From NCBI GenBank assembly GCA_016296785.1, contig JAEDHX010000001.1, forward strand, positions 1-64,000: a stretch of 64,000 nucleotides of DNA, in the 5' to 3' direction. The notes under the pieces are model-generated. The model was given only the letters and a program-made list of their open reading frames with translations, did not search any database and was not told the origin of the DNA. This document shows positions 46,042 to 55,271 of this stretch, in pieces (within the stretch, counting starts at the first letter, position 1; the number at the start of each line of letters is the position of its first letter). This DNA is from Coprococcus sp. GTDB taxonomy: Bacteria; Bacillota; Clostridia; Lachnospirales; Lachnospiraceae. The translations under genes and the position numbers were made by a program.

Positions 46042-47240
46042 TGTTTACAGAATTCTTCTATACCCTTAAGAACAAGGGCTTAGATGTCTCTACAACTGAA
46101 TGGCTTACATTACATGATGCACTCGATAAGGGCCTTGCTAATTCATCTTTGACAGATTTTTATTACCTGGGAAGAATGATCCTTGTAAAGAGAGAATCTG
46201 ATTATGATAAATATGATTTAGCTTTCATGGAGTATTTCAAAGGCGTAATTAGTGATAATGAGGTTCCCCAGCATATTCTCGATTTTCTTGATAAAGAGGA
46301 TATGGAATTTGATGCTCAGAATAAGGAACTGTATAGCTATAATGTAAAGCGTGATTCAAATGAAGTAAAAAGACTATTTAGAGAGCGAATAGGAGAACAG
46401 CATACAGAGCATAATGGCGGTAATTACTGGATAGGCACAAGCGGAGGTTCGGCGTTTGGTCATCACGGAAGAAATCCCGGTGGAATTCGTGTTGGTGGTG
46501 AATCAGGAATGAGAACTGCCTTTCAGGTTATGGGTGAACGTAGATATGCAGATTTCAGGCATGATAAGACACTTGATATAAGACAGTTTCAAGTTGCATT
46601 TAGAAGGCTTAGACAGTATTCTTCTAAACTGGATGTACCTAGAACTGAGCTTGATATTAACAAAACTGTTGATTCAACCTGTGAAAATGGTGGTTTTCTA
46701 CAATTGGAGTTTGATAAACCCAGAAAAAACACAGTAAAACTATTATTGCTTTTTGATAGTGGTGGGACAATGATGCCATTTGCTGAGCTTTCAAATAATT
46801 TATTTCAAGCCGTTCATAAAGCAAATCATTTCAAGGATGTAAAGACATATTATTTCCATAATTGCATATATGGTAAGGTTTACAAAACACCTGAATGTGC
46901 GATGGGAGACTGGTATGATCTTGATTATATTTTCAGACATACAGACAAGGATTATAAGGTTATTATTGTTGGTGATGCCCAAATGGCTCCTGAAGAATTG
47001 TTTGATTTGAATGGTAATTATAGTGGACCTAATGATGGCTATAGCGGATATGAATGGAATCAGCTTCTTAAATCAAAATATAAGAAGATTGTTTGGCTTA
47101 ACCCAAGACGTCATGTAGGAATGTCTGACTCAGTTGGATGGATGGAGTCAGAAGAAGCACTTGCACAGCTTTATAATATGTATCCACTTACTGTTGATGG
47201 ATTAAAAGAAGCTATTACAAAACTTATGGAAACAAAATGA
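46041..47240 (+). CDS. VWA domain protein, CoxE-like, with altered MIDAS
   Basis: 399 aa. The C-terminal half is a von Willebrand A domain starting VKLLLLFDSGGTMMPF. The metal-ion site reads DSGGT (Asp239) where the classical motif is DxSxS, as in some CoxE-like proteins, so metal binding may differ. The N-terminal half is helical and unassigned; a middle glycine-rich linker (HNGGNYWIGTSGGSAFGHHG) joins the two. It is translationally coupled to the MoxR ATPase upstream. Confidence 0.88.
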   Translation: MFTEFFYTLKNKGLDVSTTEWLTLHDALDKGLANSSLTDFYYLGRMILVKRESDYDKYDLAFMEYFKGVISDNEVPQHILDFLDKEDMEFDAQNKELYSYNVKRDSNEVKRLFRERIGEQHTEHNGGNYWIGTSGGSAFGHHGRNPGGIRVGGESGMRTAFQVMGERRYADFRHDKTLDIRQFQVAFRRLRQYSSKLDVPRTELDINKTVDSTCENGGFLQLEFDKPRKNTVKLLLLFDSGGTMMPFAELSNNLFQAVHKANHFKDVKTYYFHNCIYGKVYKTPECAMGDWYDLDYIFRHTDKDYKVIIVGDAQMAPEELFDLNGNYSGPNDGYSGYEWNQLLKSKYKKIVWLNPRRHVGMSDSVGWMESEEALAQLYNMYPLTVDGLKEAITKLMETK

Positions 47241-47250
47241 GGTGTATATT

Positions 47251-48180
47251 TTGACTGATCATAATTTGGATATTACAAAAAATGAAAACTATAGCTTTGG
47301 CCTTTGCCTTGGAGGAGGCGGTGGAAAAGGCGCATATCATATTGGTGTATATAAAGCACTTGATGAATATGGGTATCTGGATAGGATTAATGCTATATCA
47401 GGTTCTTCTATTGGTGCATTAAATTTGCTTTTGTTTGCAATGAAGGATTATGAACTGGCAGAGAAATGCTGGGATGAGATTAACAGGAGTACGGTGTTTT
47501 CACCTGATATTGATCTTATTTTTAATGAAAAGTCCGGATTTATGTCAAGAAAAGAAATGCTTAATCTTATCGATAAGTATATTGATTTTAATAAACTGTA
47601 TACCTCAGGAATTTCTTTATATGCAAATGTTACATATAAAGAAGGCGATATATATAAAGCTCGTTATATTCACTTAAATGAATATGAGAGAGAGCAGATA
47701 AAAACTATTGTAACGGCATCTTCAGCAATGCCTGTTTTATATGAAAGCGTTAGCTTTGAAGGAGCAGAGCTCATGGATGGCGGCTTATCAGATAATATAC
47801 CCATTTATCCACTATATAATTATGAGAATAAAAGAAATATAATTATATGTGGACTTAATAAGGATAATAAAAAGGATTTGTCTAAGTATAATGATGCAGA
47901 TTGTATGCTGATATATCCTAGTGTAAGTCTTGGAGATACCTTAGACGGAACATTGAATTTCTCTAAAGATGCTGTAAGATTTAGAAAGCTTCTTGGATAC
48001 AAGGATACAATAAGAGCTATAAAGGTATACGAGAAGGACATGAATGTAATAAATAATCTAAACTTATACGAGCATAATGATTTAGCAGAAATAACTGCTA
48101 CATTGAATTATGAAGATATTACTTCCAGAGTTAATGAAACTCGCTCAAAGCTTGATGATATTATTAACAGATATAGCTGA
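47251..48180 (+). CDS. Patatin-like phospholipase
   Basis: Serine acyl hydrolase with the Ser-Asp dyad. The oxyanion loop is GLCLGGGGGKGAYHIG, the nucleophile elbow GSSIG (in AISGSSIGALN) and the Asp motif DGG (in ELMDGGLSDNIP). At 309 aa it is an intracellular type without a signal peptide. The TTG start at 47251 has GAGG 8 nt upstream; a GTG at 47242 is the other option. It directly follows the MoxR-VWA pair. Confidence 0.9.
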   Translation: MTDHNLDITKNENYSFGLCLGGGGGKGAYHIGVYKALDEYGYLDRINAISGSSIGALNLLLFAMKDYELAEKCWDEINRSTVFSPDIDLIFNEKSGFMSRKEMLNLIDKYIDFNKLYTSGISLYANVTYKEGDIYKARYIHLNEYEREQIKTIVTASSAMPVLYESVSFEGAELMDGGLSDNIPIYPLYNYENKRNIIICGLNKDNKKDLSKYNDADCMLIYPSVSLGDTLDGTLNFSKDAVRFRKLLGYKDTIRAIKVYEKDMNVINNLNLYEHNDLAEITATLNYEDITSRVNETRSKLDDIINRYS

Positions 48181-48203
48181 TTAATTAGAAACGGAGAAAT
48201 ACT

Positions 48204-49670
48204 ATGGAGATACTAAATCTAAAAGAACTTGATAAGGTAATGGACAGTATTGATATTAATAAGCCGGCGCCTGATACAGAGCCTTTTAGACAATATTATT
48301 TTATAAAGAAAAATAGAGAATATGTTAAGAAGAAATCAGAAGAATTAAACAGACCGCTTACCTGTTCAGTTAATACATTTGGATGCCAGATGAATGTCAG
48401 AGATTCTGAAAAGCTGCTTGGTATTCTTGAACAGATGGGATACGTAAAGTCTGAGTCTGAAAATGCTGATTTTGTAATATATAATACATGTACTGTAAGA
48501 GAAAATGCTAATAGAAAGGTATATGGTCATCTTGGTATATTAAAGCATACAAAGAAAAGCAATCCTGATATGATGATTGGTTTATGTGGTTGTATGATGC
48601 AAGAGCCTGATGAGATTGAGACTGTAAAAAACAAATATAAATTTGTTGATATAGTTTTTGGAACCCATAATGTCTATAAGCTTGCTGAAATCTATAACAA
48701 CAGGATTATGGCAGATGGTCAGGTTATTGATATATGGGATGATACTGATTCAGTTGTAGAGGATTTACCGGCTACAAGAGAGTATCCATTTAAATCCGGA
48801 GTAAATATTATGTATGGATGTAATAATTTCTGTACATATTGTATTGTTCCTTATGTTAGAGGCCGTGAAAGAAGCAGAAAACCAGAGGATATAATTGATG
48901 AGATAAAAGCATTAGCTGATGACGGTGTTGTTGAGGTTATGCTTCTTGGACAAAATGTTAATTCTTATGGAAAGGATCTTCCGGAAAAGGTCACATTTGC
49001 AGAGCTTCTTGAAAGAATATGCCAAATAGAGAAAATTAAGCGCGTAAGGTTCATGACCCCTCATCCTAAGGATTTATCTGATGAACTTATTGATGTTATA
49101 GCAAGAAATCCAAAAGTGTGTCGTCATATTCATTTGCCATTGCAGTCTGGTTCGACAAGAATATTGAAGGCAATGAATCGTCATTATACTAAAGAGGAAT
49201 ACATTGCACTTGTAGAAAAAATAAGATCGCGTATTCCTGATGTATCTATTACTGCTGATATTATTGTTGGTTTTCCTGGTGAAACAGAAGAGGATTTTCT
49301 AGATACATTAGATGTTGTTGAAAAGGTTCGGTATGATACTGCATTTACATTTATTTATTCTAAGAGAACAGGAACACCTGCTGCCAAAATGGAGCAGCTA
49401 GCTACAAAGGAAGAATTAAATGACAGATATAACAGACTCTATAACAGAGTTCTTCAAATTAGCGGTGAGATTACAAATTCCTTCAAAGGAAGAATAATGC
49501 CGGTTCTTGTTGAAGGTATAAGTGAGCAAAATGATAAGCTTCTTACAGGAAGATTGTCAAATAATTTACTTGTACACTTTGAAGGCTGTAAACAGCTTAT
49601 TGGTCAAATAGTTGATGTAGAACTAATTGATTGTAAGGGCTTTTATTTCATAGGAAGTCTAAAAGAATAA
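48204..49670 (+). CDS. miaB: tRNA-2-methylthio-N6-dimethylallyladenosine synthase
   Basis: Radical-SAM methylthiotransferase acting on A37 of tRNAs after MiaA. The UPF0004 domain carries cysteines in NTFGCQMN, YNTCTVREN and LCGCMMQ. The radical-SAM cluster motif is YGCNNFCTYCIVP, followed by RGRERSR, and a TRAM domain ends the protein. It has 488 aa. It heads a miaB-mutS-mutL-miaA run, so both A37 enzymes flank mismatch repair. Confidence 0.96.
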   Translation: MEILNLKELDKVMDSIDINKPAPDTEPFRQYYFIKKNREYVKKKSEELNRPLTCSVNTFGCQMNVRDSEKLLGILEQMGYVKSESENADFVIYNTCTVRENANRKVYGHLGILKHTKKSNPDMMIGLCGCMMQEPDEIETVKNKYKFVDIVFGTHNVYKLAEIYNNRIMADGQVIDIWDDTDSVVEDLPATREYPFKSGVNIMYGCNNFCTYCIVPYVRGRERSRKPEDIIDEIKALADDGVVEVMLLGQNVNSYGKDLPEKVTFAELLERICQIEKIKRVRFMTPHPKDLSDELIDVIARNPKVCRHIHLPLQSGSTRILKAMNRHYTKEEYIALVEKIRSRIPDVSITADIIVGFPGETEEDFLDTLDVVEKVRYDTAFTFIYSKRTGTPAAKMEQLATKEELNDRYNRLYNRVLQISGEITNSFKGRIMPVLVEGISEQNDKLLTGRLSNNLLVHFEGCKQLIGQIVDVELIDCKGFYFIGSLKE

Positions 49671-49677
49671 AAATATC

Positions 49678-49747
49678 GTAACTATTCAGAAACACATTTG
49701 CAGAAATGGTCAGCTTATTACAGATTTGCATGGCTCTGAATAGTTAC
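49678..49747. repeat. 13-bp perfect inverted repeat element in the mutS leader
   Basis: GTAACTATTCAGA (49678-49690) and TCTGAATAGTTAC (49735-49747) are exact inverted copies around 44 bp. Inside, CATTT-GCAG-AAATG can form a small hairpin and GTCA/TGGC another, giving a branched fold. No T run follows, so it is not a plain terminator. It could be a dispersed intergenic palindrome or a leader RNA for mutS. I saw no second copy in this window. Confidence 0.6.
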
Positions 49748-49781
49748 AAATTATCAAATTTATAGAAATTGAGGTATAAAA

Positions 49782-52403
49782 ATGGCAGCATTAACACCAA
49801 TGATGCAACAGTATATGGATGTAAAAGAGCAATATAAGGATTGTATTTTATTCTATAGACTGGGCGATTTTTATGAAATGTTTTTTGATGATGCTCTTAC
49901 GGCATCAAAGGTATTAGAGATTACACTTACAGGTAGAGACTGTGGTCAGGAAGAGAGAGCTCCAATGTGCGGCGTTCCTTATCATGCCTGTGATATTTAT
50001 CTGAATAAGCTTATTGAAAATGGATACAAGGTTGCAATATGTGAGCAGGTTGAAGATCCAAAGCTTGCAAAGGGCATAGTTAAAAGAGAGGTTATTCGAG
50101 TAGTTACTCCGGGTACTAATATGTCTGATGCAATACTTGAAGATAGTAAGAATAATTATCTGATGTGTATTTATGGTCATAATGAAAATTATGGCCTTTC
50201 GGTCGTTGATATAACAACAGGTGAGTTCTTTGCAAGTCATGTATCATCATGCGAGAAGCTTTATGATGAGATTAATAAGTATTCTCCTTCTGAAATAGTT
50301 GGAAATGATGAATTTCTTTCATCCTCTCTTGATTTCAATTATATGACTGACAGACTAAAGATATCCATTTCTCCCATACCTGTTCATTATTTTGACAAGA
50401 AGCTATGTGAAGATGCAATTATGAGGCAGTTTCATGTTAGTAATATAGAAGGTCTTGGACTTAGTGATTTAGATGATGTAGCTATATCTATAGGTTCTTT
50501 AATTCAATATCTTCATAATACTCAGAAGAATGCGCTTTCTCATATAAATCATATTAATCTATACTCTGTTGAAGATTTTATGATACTTGATAGTTCAACA
50601 AGAAGAAATCTTGAGCTCACGGAGACTCTTCGCGATAAACAAAAGAAAGGTTCGTTATTGTGGGTTCTTGATAAAACTAAAACTGCAATGGGAGCTAGAA
50701 AGCTTAGAGCAATGATTGAACAGCCATTGATTTCAAAGGATGAAATCAATGAACGTCTTGATGCTATTGATGCACTTAATAATAATGTTATTGTAAGAGA
50801 TGAGATTAGAGAATATTTGAATACAATATATGATCTTGAAAGACTGATGACAAGAATATCACTTCGTACGGCAAATCCAAGAGATATGATTGCATTTAAG
50901 ACATCTATAAAGCTTTTGCCATACATAAAGCAGCTATTAATGGACTTTGATAATGGGCTGCTTACATTAATTTGCAATAACATTGATGAGCTTTCTGACA
51001 TATATGATTTGCTTGAAAGATCTATTAATGATGATCCGCCTATTATGATACGTGAAGGTGGCATTTTTAAGGATGGTTTCCTAGAGGATATTGATATACT
51101 AAAAAATGCTCGAACAGACGGTAAAAGCTGGCTAATGGATTTAGAGGCAAAAGAGAGAGAATCAACAGGTATTAAGAATCTTAAAATAAAGTACAATAAA
51201 GTATTTGGGTATTATTTTGAGGTTACAAATTCATATAAGGATCTTGTTCCTGATTATTTTATTAGAAAACAAACACTTGCAAATGCAGAAAGATATACAA
51301 CAAAGGAGCTTGATGATTTAGCAGGGGAAATATTAGGTTCTTCTGATAAATTAGTTGCTTTAGAATATGAAACATATGTTAGTTTGCGCGATAGTATTGC
51401 AAATGAGCTTCTCCGGGTGCAAACAACTGCAAAATATATATCATTATTAGATGTCCTAGCTAGTTTGTCATATGTTTCAATGTCAAATGGCTATGTTAGA
51501 CCAATGATTAATAATGATGGAATTATTGATATTAAGGATGGACGTCATCCTGTTGTTGAGAAAATGATAAGCAATGATAGCTTTATTGTTAATGATACCT
51601 TTCTTAATAATTATGAAAGCAGAATATCAATAATTACAGGACCAAATATGGCCGGTAAATCAACATATATGAGACAGACTGCTCTTATTGTACTTATGGC
51701 GCAGATAGGAAGCTTTGTTCCGGCAAAATATGCTGATATAGGTATATGCGACAGAATATTTACAAGAGTCGGTGCTTCAGATGATCTTGCTTCAGGGCAA
51801 TCAACTTTTATGGTTGAGATGAGTGAGGTTGCTAATATACTCCGAAATGCAACAAATAATAGCCTTCTTATTCTTGATGAGATTGGCCGTGGAACGAGTA
51901 CTTATGATGGACTTTCAATAGCCTGGGCAGTAGTTGAATACATAAGCAATCAAAAGCTTTTAGGCGCTAAGACATTATTTGCAACTCATTATCATGAGCT
52001 TACTGAACTCGAAGGAAAACTATCTTCAGTAAATAACTATTGTATTGCTGTAAAAGAAGATGGTGATAATATTGTATTTCTACGTAAAATTATTAAGGGT
52101 GGAGCTGATAGAAGCTATGGAATACAGGTTGCAAAGCTTGCCGGTGTGCCTGATATTGTTATTAATAGGGCAAATGAGATATGTAATCAGTTAGTTGATG
52201 AGGATATTACCGATAAGCTAAAGAATATTAAAATTTCTAATGAACCAAAACCAAATAAGAAGAAAAATGACACTCAGATGTCTATGTTTGGTTCGCTTGA
52301 AGAAAGTCAGATAATTGATGAAATTAAGAATATTGATTTATCTAATATGACTCCTATGAAGGCACTTATATATATTAATGAGTTACAGGAGAGACTTAAA
52401 TGA
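49782..52403 (+). CDS. mutS: DNA mismatch repair protein MutS
   Basis: Recognises mismatches and small loops. The mismatch-binding motif GDFYEMFFDDA (Phe-x-Glu) lies near residue 30. The ABC-type ATPase is at the C-terminus: GPNMAGKSTYMRQ (Walker A), ASDDLASGQSTFMVEM (signature), LLILDEIGRGTSTYDG (Walker B) and FATHYHEL. The length of 873 aa is normal. The stop overlaps the mutL ATG by 4 nt. Confidence 0.98.
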   Translation: MAALTPMMQQYMDVKEQYKDCILFYRLGDFYEMFFDDALTASKVLEITLTGRDCGQEERAPMCGVPYHACDIYLNKLIENGYKVAICEQVEDPKLAKGIVKREVIRVVTPGTNMSDAILEDSKNNYLMCIYGHNENYGLSVVDITTGEFFASHVSSCEKLYDEINKYSPSEIVGNDEFLSSSLDFNYMTDRLKISISPIPVHYFDKKLCEDAIMRQFHVSNIEGLGLSDLDDVAISIGSLIQYLHNTQKNALSHINHINLYSVEDFMILDSSTRRNLELTETLRDKQKKGSLLWVLDKTKTAMGARKLRAMIEQPLISKDEINERLDAIDALNNNVIVRDEIREYLNTIYDLERLMTRISLRTANPRDMIAFKTSIKLLPYIKQLLMDFDNGLLTLICNNIDELSDIYDLLERSINDDPPIMIREGGIFKDGFLEDIDILKNARTDGKSWLMDLEAKERESTGIKNLKIKYNKVFGYYFEVTNSYKDLVPDYFIRKQTLANAERYTTKELDDLAGEILGSSDKLVALEYETYVSLRDSIANELLRVQTTAKYISLLDVLASLSYVSMSNGYVRPMINNDGIIDIKDGRHPVVEKMISNDSFIVNDTFLNNYESRISIITGPNMAGKSTYMRQTALIVLMAQIGSFVPAKYADIGICDRIFTRVGASDDLASGQSTFMVEMSEVANILRNATNNSLLILDEIGRGTSTYDGLSIAWAVVEYISNQKLLGAKTLFATHYHELTELEGKLSSVNNYCIAVKEDGDNIVFLRKIIKGGADRSYGIQVAKLAGVPDIVINRANEICNQLVDEDITDKLKNIKISNEPKPNKKKNDTQMSMFGSLEESQIIDEIKNIDLSNMTPMKALIYINELQERLK

Positions 52404-54310
52404 TTAGAGTCCTAGATGCTAATACAATTGATAAAATTGCAGCCGGTGAGGTTATTGAAAGGCCAAGCTCTGTTGTAAAAGAGCTTGTTGAGAATTCGAT
52501 TGATTCAGGTGCTACTGCAATTACTGTTGAGATAAAGGAAGGCGGTATTTCATTTATTAGAATTACTGATAATGGCATTGGTATTCCAAAGGATGAGGTT
52601 CCTACTGCCTTTCTTCGTCATGCAACAAGCAAGCTAATTACAGCTGAAGATTTACTTAGTATATCATCATTAGGCTTTAGGGGAGAGGCATTATCAAGCA
52701 TTTCAGCTGTATCTCAGGTTGAGATGATTACAAAGACTCCTGATAGCATTACCGGTACTCATTATCAGATACATGGTGGTAAGGAGATAGAGAATTCGCA
52801 AATAGGTTGCCCAACCGGAACGACTATAATTGTACGTAATTTATTCTATAATACTCCGGCCAGAAAGAAATATATGAAGTCAGCAAGCACTGAGACATCA
52901 TATATATATGATTTAGTTTGTAAGTTAAGTATGTCTCATACGAATATATCATTTAAGCTAATAATTAATGCCACAGAAAAGATATTTACATCAGGCAATG
53001 GTAAGCTAAAGGATATAATATATCATATATATGGTAAAGATATTACAAATAATCTGATTGAGCTTAATATAAAGAATGATTATCTTAATATTCACGGATT
53101 TATTGCGAAGCCATGTATATCAAGAGGAAACAGAACTTTTGAGGACTATTTTGTTAATAGCAGATATATTAAGAGTAAGATTGTTACAAAAGCAATTGAA
53201 GATGCATACAGAACCTTTGTTATGGTTCATAAGTTTCCATTTACAGTTCTGAATTTTGATATCAAACCTGAGCTTATTGATGTTAATATTCATCCATCTA
53301 AGATGGAATTAAAATTTGTAAATGAACAGGAAATATATGATTTTACATATAATTCCGTCAGAGAAGCCTTATTATTCAAGGAGTTAATACCATGTGTATC
53401 ACCTCAAAAGAGTAAGGCCGCAGCTAATCCAATAAAAAGAGATATCGGAAAGAATCCCGAGCCTTTTGAAACAAATAGAAGAAATAATCAGATTGTAAGG
53501 GAAGAAAGTAATTATAATATAAAGAATGATGAAGCTATTAAGCCAACAATAAATAATACAATAGCTTCAGAAACAAAGCCTGATATACAAAACAAGCCTG
53601 ATATACAAATCAAGCCTGATATACAAAACAAGCCTGATATACAAAATAAGCCTGATATACATAATAGTGTTATCACTGAGAAATATATTCAGGAATCCTT
53701 GTTTTCTGATCAATTCTTATCAGAGAAAGCGCGCATTAAGCATAAGCTTATTGGACAGCTGTTTGATACTTATTGGCTTATTGAATATGAAGATAAACTA
53801 TTTATTATGGACCAGCATGCGGCACATGAAAAGGTAAAGTTTGAAGAGCTTATGACCAATTACAAAACCAAGAAACCGGTTTCTCAATATCTGATGCCTC
53901 CTGCAGTTATTACATTATCTGCAGCTGAAGCAGATTATTTGAAATACAATATTGATATGTTTTTGGACATCGGCTATGAGGTTGAAGCATTTGGAGATAA
54001 TGAATATAAGTTAAATGCTGTACCTGCTAATCTGTTTGGAATTGATGGCAGAGATTTATTTCTTGACTTTATTGGTGAGCTTGCAGGTATCAGTCAAAAG
54101 ACAGCAATTGATGTTTTCATCAGTAAGCTTTCTACAATGGCTTGTAAGGCTGCAATTAAAGGAAATACATCAATTAGCTATGAAGAGGCAGATGCCTTAT
54201 TAGATTCTCTTATGAGTCTTGAGAATCCATATACATGCCCACATGGAAGACCTACAATTATTTCTATGACAAAGGCAGAAATTGAAAAGAAATTTAAACG
54301 AATTGTATAG
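52400..54310 (+). CDS. mutL: DNA mismatch repair endonuclease MutL
   Basis: The GHKL ATPase domain spans residues 1-335 with LVENSIDSGA, ITDNGIGI and GFRGEALSSIS. The C-terminal endonuclease domain shows DQHAAHEKVKFEE, ACKAAIKG and CPHGRP, the set found in nicking-competent MutL of bacteria lacking MutH. The linker contains five tandem six-residue repeats of the type KPDIQN. The length is 636 aa. It is translationally coupled to mutS. Confidence 0.97.
   Translation: MIRVLDANTIDKIAAGEVIERPSSVVKELVENSIDSGATAITVEIKEGGISFIRITDNGIGIPKDEVPTAFLRHATSKLITAEDLLSISSLGFRGEALSSISAVSQVEMITKTPDSITGTHYQIHGGKEIENSQIGCPTGTTIIVRNLFYNTPARKKYMKSASTETSYIYDLVCKLSMSHTNISFKLIINATEKIFTSGNGKLKDIIYHIYGKDITNNLIELNIKNDYLNIHGFIAKPCISRGNRTFEDYFVNSRYIKSKIVTKAIEDAYRTFVMVHKFPFTVLNFDIKPELIDVNIHPSKMELKFVNEQEIYDFTYNSVREALLFKELIPCVSPQKSKAAANPIKRDIGKNPEPFETNRRNNQIVREESNYNIKNDEAIKPTINNTIASETKPDIQNKPDIQIKPDIQNKPDIQNKPDIHNSVITEKYIQESLFSDQFLSEKARIKHKLIGQLFDTYWLIEYEDKLFIMDQHAAHEKVKFEELMTNYKTKKPVSQYLMPPAVITLSAAEADYLKYNIDMFLDIGYEVEAFGDNEYKLNAVPANLFGIDGRDLFLDFIGELAGISQKTAIDVFISKLSTMACKAAIKGNTSISYEEADALLDSLMSLENPYTCPHGRPTIISMTKAEIEKKFKRIV
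53576..53665 (+). repeat. Five tandem 18-bp repeats inside mutL
   Basis: Copies of AAGCCTGATATACAAAAC start at 53576, 53594, 53612, 53630 and 53648, differing by at most three bases. They encode KPDIQN-type hexapeptides in the flexible linker. The unit is a multiple of three, so copy-number change lengthens the linker without shifting frame. Confidence 0.95.
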
Positions 54311-54326
54311 AATAGAGGATTTTATT

Positions 54327-55271
54327 ATGAGTAATAAACCGCTTATAATTCTTACAGGACCTACAGCTGTTGGTAAAACAGATTTATCAATAGCCCTGGC
54401 AAAGTCAATTAGTGGAGAGATAATATCTGCTGATTCGATGCAGGTTTATAAAAAAATGAATATTGGAACAGCAAAGATTAAACCTGAAGAGATGTGTGGA
54501 ATAAATCATTATTTGATTGATGTTCTTGAACCAAATGAAGATTTTAACGTTTGTATATTTCAACAAATGGCTCTTGATGCAATGAATCAAATCTATAATA
54601 ATGGTCATATTCCTATTATTGTAGGTGGTACAGGCTTTTATATTCAGGCATTATTATATAATATAGATTTCAAAGACAATGATGATGATATGGAATATCG
54701 TGAGTACTTATATTCACTTGCAAAGGAAAAAGGAAGTGAGTATATTCATGGTATGCTTGCTAAGGTTGATATAGCCTCAGCTGAAAAGATTCATCATAAT
54801 AATATTAAGCGTGTTGTAAGAGCACTTGAGTTTTATAAAAAAACAGGAATGCCAATATCTATCCATAATGAAGCTGAAAGAAATAAAAAGTCACCATATA
54901 ATTATGAATATTTTGTGTTAAATGATTATCGTGACAAAATATATGATAGAATTGATAAACGCGTTGATATGATGATAAAAGAAGGTCTTATAGATGAAGT
55001 CAGCTCTCTATATAAAGAGGGATATAACAGAAATCTTGTTTCAATGCAGGGCTTAGGCTATAAAGAAATTATTAGCTATTTAGAAGGTGAAATATCTTTA
55101 GATGAAGCGGTATATATACTAAAACGTGACACCAGACATTTTGCCAAAAGGCAGCTTACCTGGTTTAGGCGTGAAGAATCTACAACAATGGTTAATAAAT
55201 ATGAATTTGATGATAATAATCAAATTATAGAATATATGATTAATAGATTAAAAGAGAAGGAAATAATATGA
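54327..55271 (+). CDS. miaA: tRNA dimethylallyltransferase
   Basis: Adds the dimethylallyl group to A37 of tRNAs reading U-initial codons. P-loop LTGPTAVGKTDLSIALAK, then ISADSMQVYKKMNIGTAK, INHYLIDVLEP, IIVGGTGFYIQALL and the C-terminal TRHFAKRQLTWFRR are all present. It has 314 aa. ATG 54327 has GAGG 8 nt upstream. Its product is the substrate of MiaB, encoded at 48204. Confidence 0.97.
   Translation: MSNKPLIILTGPTAVGKTDLSIALAKSISGEIISADSMQVYKKMNIGTAKIKPEEMCGINHYLIDVLEPNEDFNVCIFQQMALDAMNQIYNNGHIPIIVGGTGFYIQALLYNIDFKDNDDDMEYREYLYSLAKEKGSEYIHGMLAKVDIASAEKIHHNNIKRVVRALEFYKKTGMPISIHNEAERNKKSPYNYEYFVLNDYRDKIYDRIDKRVDMMIKEGLIDEVSSLYKEGYNRNLVSMQGLGYKEIISYLEGEISLDEAVYILKRDTRHFAKRQLTWFRREESTTMVNKYEFDDNNQIIEYMINRLKEKEII

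Noticed and set aside
49678..49747. Intrinsic terminator of miaB
   Set aside because: The inverted repeat has a 44-nt loop and no T-run after the 3' arm.
50549..51196. 215-codon antisense open frame within mutS
   Set aside because: It is a frame shadow of the conserved MutS sequence, rich in Ser and Ile/Leu with no motif or ribosome site.
53576..53665. CRISPR-like repeat array
   Set aside because: The 18-bp units are directly abutting without spacers and are in frame within mutL.
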